Shown here: positions 8,171 to 16,872 of the stretch, one piece after another
Layout of the letters: each line of letters opens with the position of its first letter
Numbering within the stretch: position 1 is the stretch's first letter
Virus record (IMG/VR): IMGVR_UViG_3300025684_000043
Span: 1-31,991 of that record
DNA: 31,991 nucleotides
From: a virus
Direction: 5' to 3' (one strand)
Translations under genes and position numbers: made by a program
Notes under the pieces: model-generated
Told to the model about the DNA's origin: nothing
Seen by the model: only the letters and a program-made list of their open reading frames with translations
Databases searched by the model: none

Positions 8171-8719
8171 ATGTCAGTACTTAACGCAAACTGCCTCGCT
8201 ATCTACTTTCATGGTAGCGGGAGCGAAAACAAATACACGGTCCTTAACGACTACGATAGTATCGATACTGCTGAAGTTGGCGTCACCGCCGATGTCTCAG
8301 ACAACCTTATCGTTGCCACCAACAATTCCACGTTCCTAGGCTTCGGGTCTATCGTGGCTGCAACAGACACGTTTACTGAGACTGCACTCACCCTGGCCGC
8401 AGCAGCTACTACTAGCACCATCGACTTCAGCAACACCGTTGAAGACGTAGCTCGCGACGGATCGGGAGGCACGCTCCAGCAGAGCGACAACTCCTGGACG
8501 GTCTCGTGCGACGGCCTCGTGAAGGCTACCAACGATACGGGCGAGGACTTCCTCGACTTGGCTCGCGACGGCAAGTACGTCATCGTGAAGTTCGATGTCG
8601 ACGACCTCTCATACGTGGGTCAGGCTCTGATCGATAACGTGAGCATCACGGGTAACGTAGACGAGATTGCTACATACTCTGTGAGCTTGACGGGTATCGA
8701 CGAGCTGTACAAAGCATAA
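8171..8719 (+). CDS. Tail tube protein, copy 2 (paralogue)
   Basis: A 182-aa paralogue of the preceding protein. It begins with the same M..LNAN pattern (MSVLNANCLA against MALLNANYMG) and ends with the same GQALID.VS...DE.ATYSVSLTG..ELYK block. It is about 28 residues shorter, mostly lost near residues 80-140 where copy 1 has extra loops. Only 9 nt separate the two genes, so they are co-transcribed. One copy may build the tube and the other may be a minor, terminator or decorated tube protein; the sequence does not say which. A terminator follows. Confidence 0.78.
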   Translation: MSVLNANCLAIYFHGSGSENKYTVLNDYDSIDTAEVGVTADVSDNLIVATNNSTFLGFGSIVAATDTFTETALTLAAAATTSTIDFSNTVEDVARDGSGGTLQQSDNSWTVSCDGLVKATNDTGEDFLDLARDGKYVIVKFDVDDLSYVGQALIDNVSITGNVDEIATYSVSLTGIDELYKA

Positions 8720-8726
8720 TCATAAC

Positions 8727-8761
8727 GGGCGGCGGCACAGGGTCGTCGCCCTTCTTTTCTT
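8727..8761 (+). terminator. Intrinsic terminator after the tail tube pair
   Basis: The arms gggcggcg (8727-8734) and cgtcgccc (8744-8751) form an 8-bp stem with one G-T wobble and a 9-nt loop, followed by ttcttttctt. It lies 8 nt after the copy 2 stop and before the tail chaperone gene, a position that would keep tube expression above that of downstream minor tail genes. Confidence 0.85.
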
Positions 8762-8773
8762 AAACCAACCACC

Positions 8774-9112
8774 ATGAACAACACTCTGCGAGGGGAGTTC
8801 TCCTTCAGCATCGGAAAGAAGAAGTACGATGCGTCTCTGACACTCAACGCTCTGCGTATTATGTGTCAAGCCCACAACCGTAAGATCGACGAGATCGACA
8901 AGTGGATGTCCGACGACCCTCTTACTGCCGTATGTGCCTTCTGCTACTTCGGCGTTAAGAACGATGGGCTCCGCAAGGGCAAGGACCCTAAGCTCCCCGA
9001 CTTTGAGACTTTCTGTGCTCAGGCCCTCGACGAAGAGGAGACTATTTCTGCTATGATGGATGCGGTGACGCAAGCCATCGGCGGAGCTGAGGACGTGAAG
9101 TCGGGAAACTAA
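8774..9112 (+). CDS. Tail assembly chaperone, short form (lambda gpG-like)
   Basis: A 112-aa protein directly upstream of the tape measure, where siphophages encode the chaperones that coat the tape measure before tube assembly. It has a short beta start (LRGEFSFSIGKKKYDASLTL), a helical middle and an acidic helical end (EEETISAMMDAVTQAIGG). Sequence similarity to gpG is not obvious by eye. The call rests on position, length and the frameshift: the stop TAA at 9110 follows immediately after a slippery heptamer, so a fraction of ribosomes would continue into the -1 frame. Confidence 0.8.
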   Translation: MNNTLRGEFSFSIGKKKYDASLTLNALRIMCQAHNRKIDEIDKWMSDDPLTAVCAFCYFGVKNDGLRKGKDPKLPDFETFCAQALDEEETISAMMDAVTQAIGGAEDVKSGN

Positions 9113-9432
9113 CGCATTCCCAGGGAGATTCCAAGGAGGAGTTGACCTGGGATTCTATGTACAAGGCTGGTTTTGAGATGGGGCTGACACCCGATCAGTT
9201 CTGGAACATAACCATGCGCGAGTATTCATACATGAGGGAGGCTTACATGTCCAACCTCAGCGCACGATGGGATCACACCGCATCGATCATGTCGCTGATA
9301 GCTAATGTAAACTCCGTCAAGGGTAAGAAATTTGAGCCGAAGGACTTCCATCCCTTCGAGCGAATGAACAGTCAGGGGGTGTCCTCTACTCAAGAGGCTA
9401 TGGAGCTCCTGGAGAAACTAAAACATTTCTGA
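8774..9432 (+). CDS. Tail assembly chaperone, long frameshifted form (lambda gpGT-like)
   Basis: Programmed -1 slippage at GGGAAAC (9103-9109) fuses the 112-aa upstream part to the -1 frame, which is open from 9091 to the TGA at 9430-9432, giving about 219 aa. The extension starts LTHSQGDSKEELTWDSMYKA and continues MGLTPDQFWNITMREYSYM, which resembles T-domain chaperone segments (helix with W/Y residues) that contact the tail tube. A free-standing gene from TTG 9142 is less likely: no AUG-type start exists there, the frame is open upstream exactly to the slippery site, and the stop overlaps the tape measure ATG (TGATG). Treat as join(8774..9109,9109..9432). Confidence 0.82.
9103..9152 (+). 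other. Programmed -1 ribosomal frameshift signal
   Basis: The heptamer G GGA AAC (9103-9109) is in the correct phase for a tandem slip and is followed at once by the zero-frame stop TAA. Eight nt downstream, tcccagg (9118-9124) and cctggga (9146-9152) form a perfect 7-bp stem with a 21-nt loop, at the usual distance for a stimulatory structure. The loop contains aaggagga (9133-9140), which looks like a Shine-Dalgarno sequence. Heptamers of the GGGAAAx type drive the G-T frameshift in lambda. Confidence 0.85.
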
Positions 9433-12400
9433 TGCCGAACATTGGTAATACCAGCAGACTAGCGTTTATTGTCAGTCTCGACAACAGCAACTTTCTCAGG
9501 AACTCTGAGATCCTGGAGAACAGGCTCGGCAGGTTTGGGGTTGCGGCATCACGCTTTGGTCAAGGCCTTACAAGAAGTCTGTCACTTATCACGGGCCTCT
9601 TGGAGGGCTTTGCCGTTGCTACAGCGGCTACTTTTGATGAGATTGCATCTCAGCTTGAAGCTGTTAGTGGGGGTCGGGGTTTCGAAGCTCTCATCCAAAA
9701 TGCTCGTCAGTTAGGACGATCGACCAAGTTTACCGCCGTAGAAGTTCTCACCCTCACCCGAGAACTTAAAAAACTTGGACTTAGTAATGAGCTTGCAGTA
9801 TCAGCTGTAGAAAAAACCATTGATATTGTCACCATCTTTGGTGGTGAACTCAACACTACTGGCGATGCTATTGCGGGGTTGACTCGTCAGTTTGAGGATC
9901 TGACTTTTTCTAGGGCTGCCGATGTCCTGTCTGTCGCCTTCCGAAAGACCGCTCTCGGAACAGACAACTTCCGAGAAGCGTTTAAGAACGTAGGTACTGT
10001 AGCTGACGCTACTGGCCTTTCTTTTGAGAAGAGCGTTGCAGTGCTGGGTGGTCTGGCTAATGCCGCACAGAGAGCTGGCATCGGCGGTACACGCTTTAAG
10101 AGCGTATTGACTAATCTGGCCAAATCGGGTTATGACGCCAGCGAAGGATTGCTGGCTATACAGGCTGGTGGTAATGATTTTACCGAACTCCTTGATATAT
10201 TCGGACTCAGAGGCGTTCTTGCGGCAACTACAATTCAAAACCTTGGCCAAGAGATTGAGGAGCTAACACTCCTATTCGATGATGTCGATGGGGCAACTAG
10301 CGCCTTCGCCGACACCATGAGAGATAAGCTCTTCTTCCAGGTGGCTCGGTCGAAAGCTGCCATCCAAGATATTGGCATCTCTCTCGGATATTCTTTGAAG
10401 CCGGTCATTGAAAAAGTAGCTGACCTTCTTGAGTTCCTTGCCGACAAGTTTGCAGCGATGAATGCCGAAGAGGCTCAGGCACTAGCTGGCAATGCGCTTT
10501 TCGTCATAGCCATCGGTCCGCTCATCTTTGCCATGGGTCAGCTAGCTATTGCTGTTACTGCTTTGCTCACACCCATCGGGCTTTTGACAGCCGGATTATT
10601 TCTTGTTGCTGCTGCTGCTGTTAGAACTTACACCAAGAACCTTCTGCTCGAAAGCTCCTTTGAAAAGAGCAAGCAAGTCCTAAAGGAATATAGGGATGAG
10701 CTTAAAGAAGTTCAAGGAGATCTTAAGGCATTTAGCACTGGTGAACTAGAGGGTAAGCTGGCCAAACTCAAGGGCCAGTTTGCTCCAGGTGACGATAGGC
10801 TGCTCATTGAGCAGCAGCTGCTGGATGATTTTTACAGTAGATCTATACCTACACAATTCCTTGCGGATATTGCTGCCGTAGATGGATTTCTTCAGCCTTT
10901 TTATAATTTCTTTGCTTCTATCGTAGGGGTCTCCAGCGATCAACAAGACAGACTCGCAGAGCAGATGAATCGATCTGCTGATCGTCGACGGAAATATCTC
11001 GAAGAGATAACAAAGATTGAAAAGGAGCTTGAGGATCGTGAGACGGAGCGGGCGGCTATTGCGGCAGAGCGACTGCGTATCCAAAAAGAGCTTGGCCTCA
11101 TCGGTGAAGGTGCGCTAGAAGCCAACGAGGACCTCTTTGCCCAGACTATCGACAAGCTCAAGGGGGCTGTATCCGAGTTCGCCGTCAGCGCCGAAGAGGC
11201 CAAGCGGGCTATCGGCGACCTCAACCAGCTCGATCTGGCCTCCTTCGAGCAGGCTATGATCGGTAACTTTCCCCAGCTCCTTGATGAGTTTGGCGGGCTG
11301 GCTACCGTAAGCAACGCGCTAGGTGTGTCTGCTGAGGCAGCGCGTGCTGTAGAGCAGCAGTTCCGTGGTGCGGCTGAGGCGTTCCTGAAGCTAGGCAACC
11401 AGAAGATAGCAGACTTCTTCATCGAGCTGGCTAACAGCTACGAGCGCACGGCCAAAGCCTTCGAGCAGTCCGACCTGGTACAAGAGCTTAAGAACACAGG
11501 CGAAGAAGCTGCCAACCTCAATCAGAGTCTTCAGGACTTAGGCCGACAGGGACTTAGCGATACGCTCAAGTCTAGGCTCAGCACCCTCACGACCGAGCTC
11601 AAGAGCTTGATCGAGATTGAGGATCCTACAAGCGCCACGAAGGATCGCATCAGAGAGGTCAACGACGAGATTGACGACCTGAACACGACGATTGAAGCTA
11701 CCGATATTGGCAAGAAGCTCGGTGACATCCTCTTTGCTAAGCCTGGACAAGACTTTGATTCGGATCTGTTCAGCCCATTTGCAGATCCCGATACAGCCAG
11801 TAAGTCATCGGATAATATCCGCCGTATCACCAAGGAGATATCGGACCTCCGAGAGAACCTTGCCCTGGCAAAGACAGCTGGCGTAGACCCCTTCTTTATC
11901 GCTATTGGCGAGCGGGGGTTGATGCGTAAGTTTGAGGAACTTTACAATCTGTTCCAAGAGTTTGAGATCAACAAGTTCAATGACGGGTTGGCCGAGGTCG
12001 AGTCGAGGCTCAAGGCTTTGGGTGCTCTCGAAGCTGAGGGGCTGGTCAGCGGATTCGATGAAGCCGAGGAGCGCGTCAAGCTGCTGACCGAGCAGATTGA
12101 GAAGGCCACCATCCTCACCGACGCTGGCGTAGTCATTGACCCTGACAAGGTAGCGGAGCTCAAGGAGCGCTTGAAGGAAGCCACGCAGGAGCTACGCAAC
12201 TTCTACTTGGCGGGACTCTTGCTCCGTGCCGTCCAGGGATTCGCCAATCAGATCGCTGACGCCTTCCGCCAGGCTAAGGAGGAGGGTCGTCGCTTTGGTG
12301 AGGTACTCAAGGAGAGCTTGCAGCGTACCTTCCGCGAACTCATCGCCAAGCTTATCGTACTTACCAGCCTCTTCCTCTTGCTCTCAGTACTCTCTGGCGG

Positions 12401-12632
12401 CACAGGGGCTGTCGCTGGTGTAGCACGCACTGCTATCTCTGGCGGCTTCGGAAGCTTTATTGGGGAGGGTCTGATTGGCGGAGGTCCAGGCATCAGGAAC
12501 CTCGGCATCACAGGCGGTGGCGGAGGAGCGGGCTCAGCCCCATCGTTGCGAGTGGAGGGCTTCCTGTCTGGCAACAATGTCGTTATTGCTAATCAGCGCG
12601 GTACACGCGCTATCGACCGTACATTTGGGTAA
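9432..12632 (+). CDS. Tail tape measure protein (TP901 family core)
   Basis: The 1066-aa tape measure sets tail length and helps DNA entry. The TP901-type core lies at about residues 65-235: ATFDEIASQLEAVSG, FTAVEVLTLTRELKKLGLS, GLSFEKSVAVLGGLANAAQR and GIGGTRFKSVLTNLAKSG. A hydrophobic block at about 350-398 (two likely membrane-crossing segments) and another at about 970-990 precede a Gly-rich C-terminus (GGGPGIRNLGITGGGGGAGS). Coiled-coil stretches fill the rest. By the usual 1.5 angstrom per residue rule the tail would be near 160 nm. The first half is visibly more AT-rich in codon choice than the second. Both ends are coupled (TGATG, TAATG). Confidence 0.95.
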   Translation: MPNIGNTSRLAFIVSLDNSNFLRNSEILENRLGRFGVAASRFGQGLTRSLSLITGLLEGFAVATAATFDEIASQLEAVSGGRGFEALIQNARQLGRSTKFTAVEVLTLTRELKKLGLSNELAVSAVEKTIDIVTIFGGELNTTGDAIAGLTRQFEDLTFSRAADVLSVAFRKTALGTDNFREAFKNVGTVADATGLSFEKSVAVLGGLANAAQRAGIGGTRFKSVLTNLAKSGYDASEGLLAIQAGGNDFTELLDIFGLRGVLAATTIQNLGQEIEELTLLFDDVDGATSAFADTMRDKLFFQVARSKAAIQDIGISLGYSLKPVIEKVADLLEFLADKFAAMNAEEAQALAGNALFVIAIGPLIFAMGQLAIAVTALLTPIGLLTAGLFLVAAAAVRTYTKNLLLESSFEKSKQVLKEYRDELKEVQGDLKAFSTGELEGKLAKLKGQFAPGDDRLLIEQQLLDDFYSRSIPTQFLADIAAVDGFLQPFYNFFASIVGVSSDQQDRLAEQMNRSADRRRKYLEEITKIEKELEDRETERAAIAAERLRIQKELGLIGEGALEANEDLFAQTIDKLKGAVSEFAVSAEEAKRAIGDLNQLDLASFEQAMIGNFPQLLDEFGGLATVSNALGVSAEAARAVEQQFRGAAEAFLKLGNQKIADFFIELANSYERTAKAFEQSDLVQELKNTGEEAANLNQSLQDLGRQGLSDTLKSRLSTLTTELKSLIEIEDPTSATKDRIREVNDEIDDLNTTIEATDIGKKLGDILFAKPGQDFDSDLFSPFADPDTASKSSDNIRRITKEISDLRENLALAKTAGVDPFFIAIGERGLMRKFEELYNLFQEFEINKFNDGLAEVESRLKALGALEAEGLVSGFDEAEERVKLLTEQIEKATILTDAGVVIDPDKVAELKERLKEATQELRNFYLAGLLLRAVQGFANQIADAFRQAKEEGRRFGEVLKESLQRTFRELIAKLIVLTSLFLLLSVLSGGTGAVAGVARTAISGGFGSFIGEGLIGGGPGIRNLGITGGGGGAGSAPSLRVEGFLSGNNVVIANQRGTRAIDRTFG

Positions 12633-15472
12633 TGGCTGTTTCATACCTATTCGACTCCACCTACGGGATTAAGCAGACGCCTAGTGGCGACACTGGCGCA
12701 CACCGCATAGTCATTGGCTGTACGGATAGTGTTGGCGGTACCCTCAGCGAGCTCGTCATCTACGACCCAGGTATCAATCTTCAATACCAGGGCGACACCG
12801 ACAGGTTCTCAAAAGCTATCATGGGCTCTACGCTGTCCTTCACGGCACGTATCAATGACAGCCAGCTTGCTACGTGGGACACACTGCTCAACAAAGATGA
12901 GGGCAAGGTCTTCTGCCTCTTTTTCAATGACGACAATCCGACTTCTCTGCCGTACTGGTATGGCCATCTCGTCATCGAGAATGCAGCTATCTCTATCAGC
13001 AACCAGTACCACGACGTAGACCTGTCGTTCACAGATGGGTTGGCTTCTCTGCGTGGTCAGAATTGGGTTGACGATAATGATGGCGAGAGGTACACTGGCT
13101 TCAAGACGCTGGAGTTCTTCCTGAAAGAAATTGTCTTCAAGCTGCCTGCTGTGGCTGGATACCTCGACTATGTAGAGAACGAGCTTACCACCGCTAGCGT
13201 ACCCCTCTTCTCGGAGGTCGGTCTCCCTTGGCCATCTTCGGACTACCAGGGCACCTTTTACGATTGGCACGAAGACGACCCCATCCTTCAGCACTTGCGC
13301 GTCAAGGCCCAGACGTTCGATAAGCCGAAGAAGAAGGTCGATCGCTTACGTGAGGTCAGCCCCCGCCCCGACTTCTTCAGTACAGCCGATGTCCTCGAGG
13401 ATATATGCAAAACCTTTGGTGCGGTAGCTGTGATGTTTAATGGTAGAGTAAACATCGCCTGCCGACAGGAGATGGCTTTCTTCCGTGGGCAGAACGTATA
13501 CAGCACTACCTACGATTTCAATAGGTCGGCGCAGACATATGCGCGTAGCACCTCGGCTTCTGCCTACTACAACACAGCTTTCGACTCCACGTACAAGATC
13601 GCCAATGGCGCTGTGCGCCGTAGGAGCATGCCCTACTCGCAGGCCCTCCTCGTCCACGAAGACGGGGGTAGCGACAACTTGGTGCAGTATGGATACTTCG
13701 ATCCTCGCGGTGCGGCGGAGAGCGGTGGACGCCCAAACATCTTTACCTCTAGTGGCGAGGGGCTGATGAATACGGGGTACAGATCGTACATCAGATACGT
13801 CTTTGAGAACCCCGCTCCTTGGAACGAACTCGACGACCTGCCTTTGGGTGTCGACGAGGATTACCTCAAGTATCCTGCCGATCCATCGGGATACCTAGGC
13901 TTCCCCGAGCAGACGGCCACCGACATAGAGGCTTTTAGTGGAGAGAACGTGAGGCTCACGTTTGGTGGTAACGTAGAGTTCAGGAACTACAACGATACGA
14001 CGGGCTTGCCCACGCCTTTAGCTAAGAACATGTGGGGCGGCACTATGGTCGTTCGTGTCAGGCTCGAGTTCACTACCATCGATGACGTCACCTACCGACT
14101 GAGTCGCACTGTGCAGACTCACGTATTGAGCAATGCTTCGGTTGACTACATAACCATCGATGCTGGCACGCTTGGGCAGGCCGACGACCGCTTTTACTTC
14201 CGTAAGCTTTACAACGAGCTCAACTGGATCGCGCAAGGGGAGGATGGGTATGACGACTCTTGGTACGAGATCATGGTTCCTCATGGCGACACCAACAATA
14301 CGGGTGACGACTGGGGTGCTAGCATCCACGCACTCACTGTTCCATATGCGAACCAACTTGCTTACGCACCTATGGGCGTGAAGATACAGGGCGAAGACGA
14401 TGGTACTGGTGTGACCCTCGAGAAGCAGGTGTCAGACGCCCATATGTTCCACTACTTCCGTGAGGATATACAGCTCGAGCTACCCTATGGCGCAGGCGAC
14501 ACGGTATTGAATTTTGATACAGTTCGTTTTGAGATGGGGGCCGCTATGTACGAATCAGATAACGGGCCACGACCCAACACGACAGGCGGCAATAGCGGAT
14601 CTCCACAGTATGATGGCGAGACTCCCGTCTGGCGCAGCGCCAATGCTGACGGCACGGGAGGTTCCAAGCTCTATTCTACAGGCGCATACTACATGGCTGA
14701 GCCGTGGCACATCGAATTTGTCGGTGCGCGAGTGGCGTTAGGTGACGGGTCTGAATCGGCGGACATCACCACCAAGTTTACGGGGGGCAGCGGATATGAA
14801 GTCTTTGACATGGGGTCTTCGCGCCTTGGATCGAGAAAGACTTTCTACAACAGGCACAATGCCGGGACGCTATGGGCTCCCGTCAAGACTGCAAATACAG
14901 CGGGCTCCTTCCTACAGGCTGCTGGCCAGACCGTATACAGCGAGAACTTGCAGTGGCAGGGGCATAACAACGATGAGCCCACCTACGGTGATGGCGAATC
15001 TTACGATGCCCTGCACACCTACGTGGCGCACAGCCACCTGCAACTTTTGGGTCGTAGCACCGACATATACAGCATGACGCTGTATCCTCACCCTGGCGCC
15101 AACGTCAATACCCTTATGTCGCCACTGTTGGCTTCGTTCACTTCGCAGCTGACGCTGTCTACCGACACCTACCTTATCCCCCTCAACCTTCGTTGGAATA
15201 GTGCGGGTGAGTTGGCTGGCGACTTCCTCAAGGTGGGAGCGTCGCGCGACCTCAGCACTGTCCAAGAAGTCTTTGAGAATAGCAGCAAGGGTTCTGGACC
15301 TATCGGAGGTCAGCCAGGCCACGGCATCGTGGGGGTGATCGATAAGATTCAGCAGTCACGTTTGGATACGTCTACCAACTCCACCAACATCAACGTAATC
15401 GACGGTAAGATCACTGACCTTGATACGGCCAAAGACGACCTCGAAGCGCAATCCTTTTTCCTCGAACGATAA
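12632..15472 (+). CDS. Large tail-tip / baseplate protein (distal tail or hub candidate)
   Basis: A 946-aa protein directly after the tape measure, where siphophages place distal tail and hub proteins. The N-terminal 150 residues are beta-rich (IVIGCTDSVGGTLSELVIYD, YWYGHLVIENAAISIS, HDVDLSFTDGLASLRG), which fits a tube-like or Dit-like ring domain. The middle is large, Asp/Tyr-rich and beta-type with no catalytic motif that I recognise. The C-terminal 50 residues (NINVIDGKITDLDTAKDD) look like a trimeric coiled coil and may connect to the fibres. I see no lysozyme or peptidase motif. It is TAATG-coupled at both ends. Confidence 0.7.
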   Translation: MAVSYLFDSTYGIKQTPSGDTGAHRIVIGCTDSVGGTLSELVIYDPGINLQYQGDTDRFSKAIMGSTLSFTARINDSQLATWDTLLNKDEGKVFCLFFNDDNPTSLPYWYGHLVIENAAISISNQYHDVDLSFTDGLASLRGQNWVDDNDGERYTGFKTLEFFLKEIVFKLPAVAGYLDYVENELTTASVPLFSEVGLPWPSSDYQGTFYDWHEDDPILQHLRVKAQTFDKPKKKVDRLREVSPRPDFFSTADVLEDICKTFGAVAVMFNGRVNIACRQEMAFFRGQNVYSTTYDFNRSAQTYARSTSASAYYNTAFDSTYKIANGAVRRRSMPYSQALLVHEDGGSDNLVQYGYFDPRGAAESGGRPNIFTSSGEGLMNTGYRSYIRYVFENPAPWNELDDLPLGVDEDYLKYPADPSGYLGFPEQTATDIEAFSGENVRLTFGGNVEFRNYNDTTGLPTPLAKNMWGGTMVVRVRLEFTTIDDVTYRLSRTVQTHVLSNASVDYITIDAGTLGQADDRFYFRKLYNELNWIAQGEDGYDDSWYEIMVPHGDTNNTGDDWGASIHALTVPYANQLAYAPMGVKIQGEDDGTGVTLEKQVSDAHMFHYFREDIQLELPYGAGDTVLNFDTVRFEMGAAMYESDNGPRPNTTGGNSGSPQYDGETPVWRSANADGTGGSKLYSTGAYYMAEPWHIEFVGARVALGDGSESADITTKFTGGSGYEVFDMGSSRLGSRKTFYNRHNAGTLWAPVKTANTAGSFLQAAGQTVYSENLQWQGHNNDEPTYGDGESYDALHTYVAHSHLQLLGRSTDIYSMTLYPHPGANVNTLMSPLLASFTSQLTLSTDTYLIPLNLRWNSAGELAGDFLKVGASRDLSTVQEVFENSSKGSGPIGGQPGHGIVGVIDKIQQSRLDTSTNSTNINVIDGKITDLDTAKDDLEAQSFFLER

Positions 15473-16872
15473 TGGCAAACAACTTTAAGAGCAAGGAGAT
15501 ATTTTGGAGCTCGGACGCAACAAAGCTTCTTTTGACATGCACGACGACGAGTGCTATTGTAAGTAGTATCACGCTTCAGTCGACTCAGGATTCAGACCTA
15601 GATATAAATCTGAAGTTCTACAAAAATGGTAGCACTTTCCGAGACGTAAAGATACTTAAAGCAATTGGGTCGAGCGCCCAAGAGCTCCTTACCAAGTCTT
15701 GGGTTATGGAGAATGGCGATCAGTTTCAAATGACTGTCAGCAACCTTAGTGAGACCCTCGTTGCGACCATTCACTACATGGAGAAGACGGCTAGTGCGGC
15801 AACGTCAGAGACCTCCGACCTTTCTGATGTCACCTCCGATGCGCCGGCAGACGGAGAAATCTTAGTCTTCAACTCAAGCCTTGGGAAGTACGAGCCAGTC
15901 AGCATCTCGGGCGGACTTGGAACGGCGGTGGATACGGGAGACTTACCGGCAGAGACTATTGCTGATGGCGGCTCAGAGCCGCTCAACAGGTACATGAAGA
16001 ATATCGGGGGGCTTGACGACCTTACATCTGGCGGGGCAAGCTCTGCGGCCACCCTCTATTCAGACGCTGCAAAATCAAAGTTCGTTGTGGAGCACGACGA
16101 CGAGAACGTGGTTCAGAAAGTGTCTTTTGCCGACATCATTGCGGCTATCATCCAGGTCGGGGCAAATGATATCGTGGCTGCCGGCTATGGTGATGCGAGC
16201 GTGTTTACTGGTCCTACAGGTATTTATGGGGATCTCGATGGCAATGGAGCTGTCGGCACGCAGGACTTGCTTGAGTTCTTGACCACCTTTGGAAACACGT
16301 GGGGCACAACAAGCAGCTTGTTTACTTCGACTCAAATCGGAGTTTTAGACAGTGTGGGTTATAGTAGGACTATTTGCAATGGAACTACTATTCAGATGGT
16401 TTTGCCACCATCTGGCTATGTGAGTGTTACGCAGGGGACTCAGACAGTCCTCGTGGACTACGCAAACGAGTTAATATCCATTGAGAGCGCGTCGAGCGCA
16501 GTGCCTATAAGTGCCTGGACTAACATGAAAGTTCAGGTCTCTGGAAGCATTGGATGTGCTACTACAGTCGCCTCAGATTCAGTATCTGTTGAATTAAGAT
16601 ATACGCTGTACAACTCCACGGGAGGGTCGATCGGCAATGGAAATACATATATTGTCGATAATGTCGCTGTAGATGAGGCTGGTCCCGACACCGAAATTTC
16701 TTTTTCCTTAAACCTAAACAGCGCGACTCTTGAATCACAAACGCAGCTTGATGGCGGCTGGACCAATGCTGATATCGACAAAATTGAATTTAGTTTTTAC
16801 GCAACGTCAACTCTTCCAGCAGGTTTCTGGTTTAAACGTGTCGATTTTGACATGAACATCAACCAAGTATAA
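15472..16872 (+). CDS. Tail fibre-like protein with a dockerin-like calcium-binding segment
   Basis: A 466-aa protein, probably part of the receptor-binding apparatus. Residues 1-105 form a beta-rich, fibre-type head. Residues 116-147 contain DLSDVTSD...DGEILVFNSSLGKYEPV, a motif often seen in phage fibre proteins (DLSDV...DG..L..N...GKW). Residues 252-275 hold a dockerin/EF-hand-like segment, YGDLDGNGAVGTQDLLEFL, with Asp/Asn ligands at the expected spacing. Residues 285-466 are a beta-sandwich-type domain, perhaps carbohydrate-binding. Codons in this last part are more AT-rich than in neighbours, which suggests an acquired domain. No signal peptide. TAATG-coupled at both ends. Receptor binding is inferred from position and composition. 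Confidence 0.65.
   Translation: MANNFKSKEIFWSSDATKLLLTCTTTSAIVSSITLQSTQDSDLDINLKFYKNGSTFRDVKILKAIGSSAQELLTKSWVMENGDQFQMTVSNLSETLVATIHYMEKTASAATSETSDLSDVTSDAPADGEILVFNSSLGKYEPVSISGGLGTAVDTGDLPAETIADGGSEPLNRYMKNIGGLDDLTSGGASSAATLYSDAAKSKFVVEHDDENVVQKVSFADIIAAIIQVGANDIVAAGYGDASVFTGPTGIYGDLDGNGAVGTQDLLEFLTTFGNTWGTTSSLFTSTQIGVLDSVGYSRTICNGTTIQMVLPPSGYVSVTQGTQTVLVDYANELISIESASSAVPISAWTNMKVQVSGSIGCATTVASDSVSVELRYTLYNSTGGSIGNGNTYIVDNVAVDEAGPDTEISFSLNLNSATLESQTQLDGGWTNADIDKIEFSFYATSTLPAGFWFKRVDFDMNINQV

Noticed and set aside
9142-9432. Separate gene starting at TTG 9142 with an aaggagga leader
   Set aside because: The frame is open upstream to 9091 and meets a slippery GGGAAAC with a downstream stem, which explains it as a -1 frameshift extension; TTG with Shine-Dalgarno is out of character for this genome.
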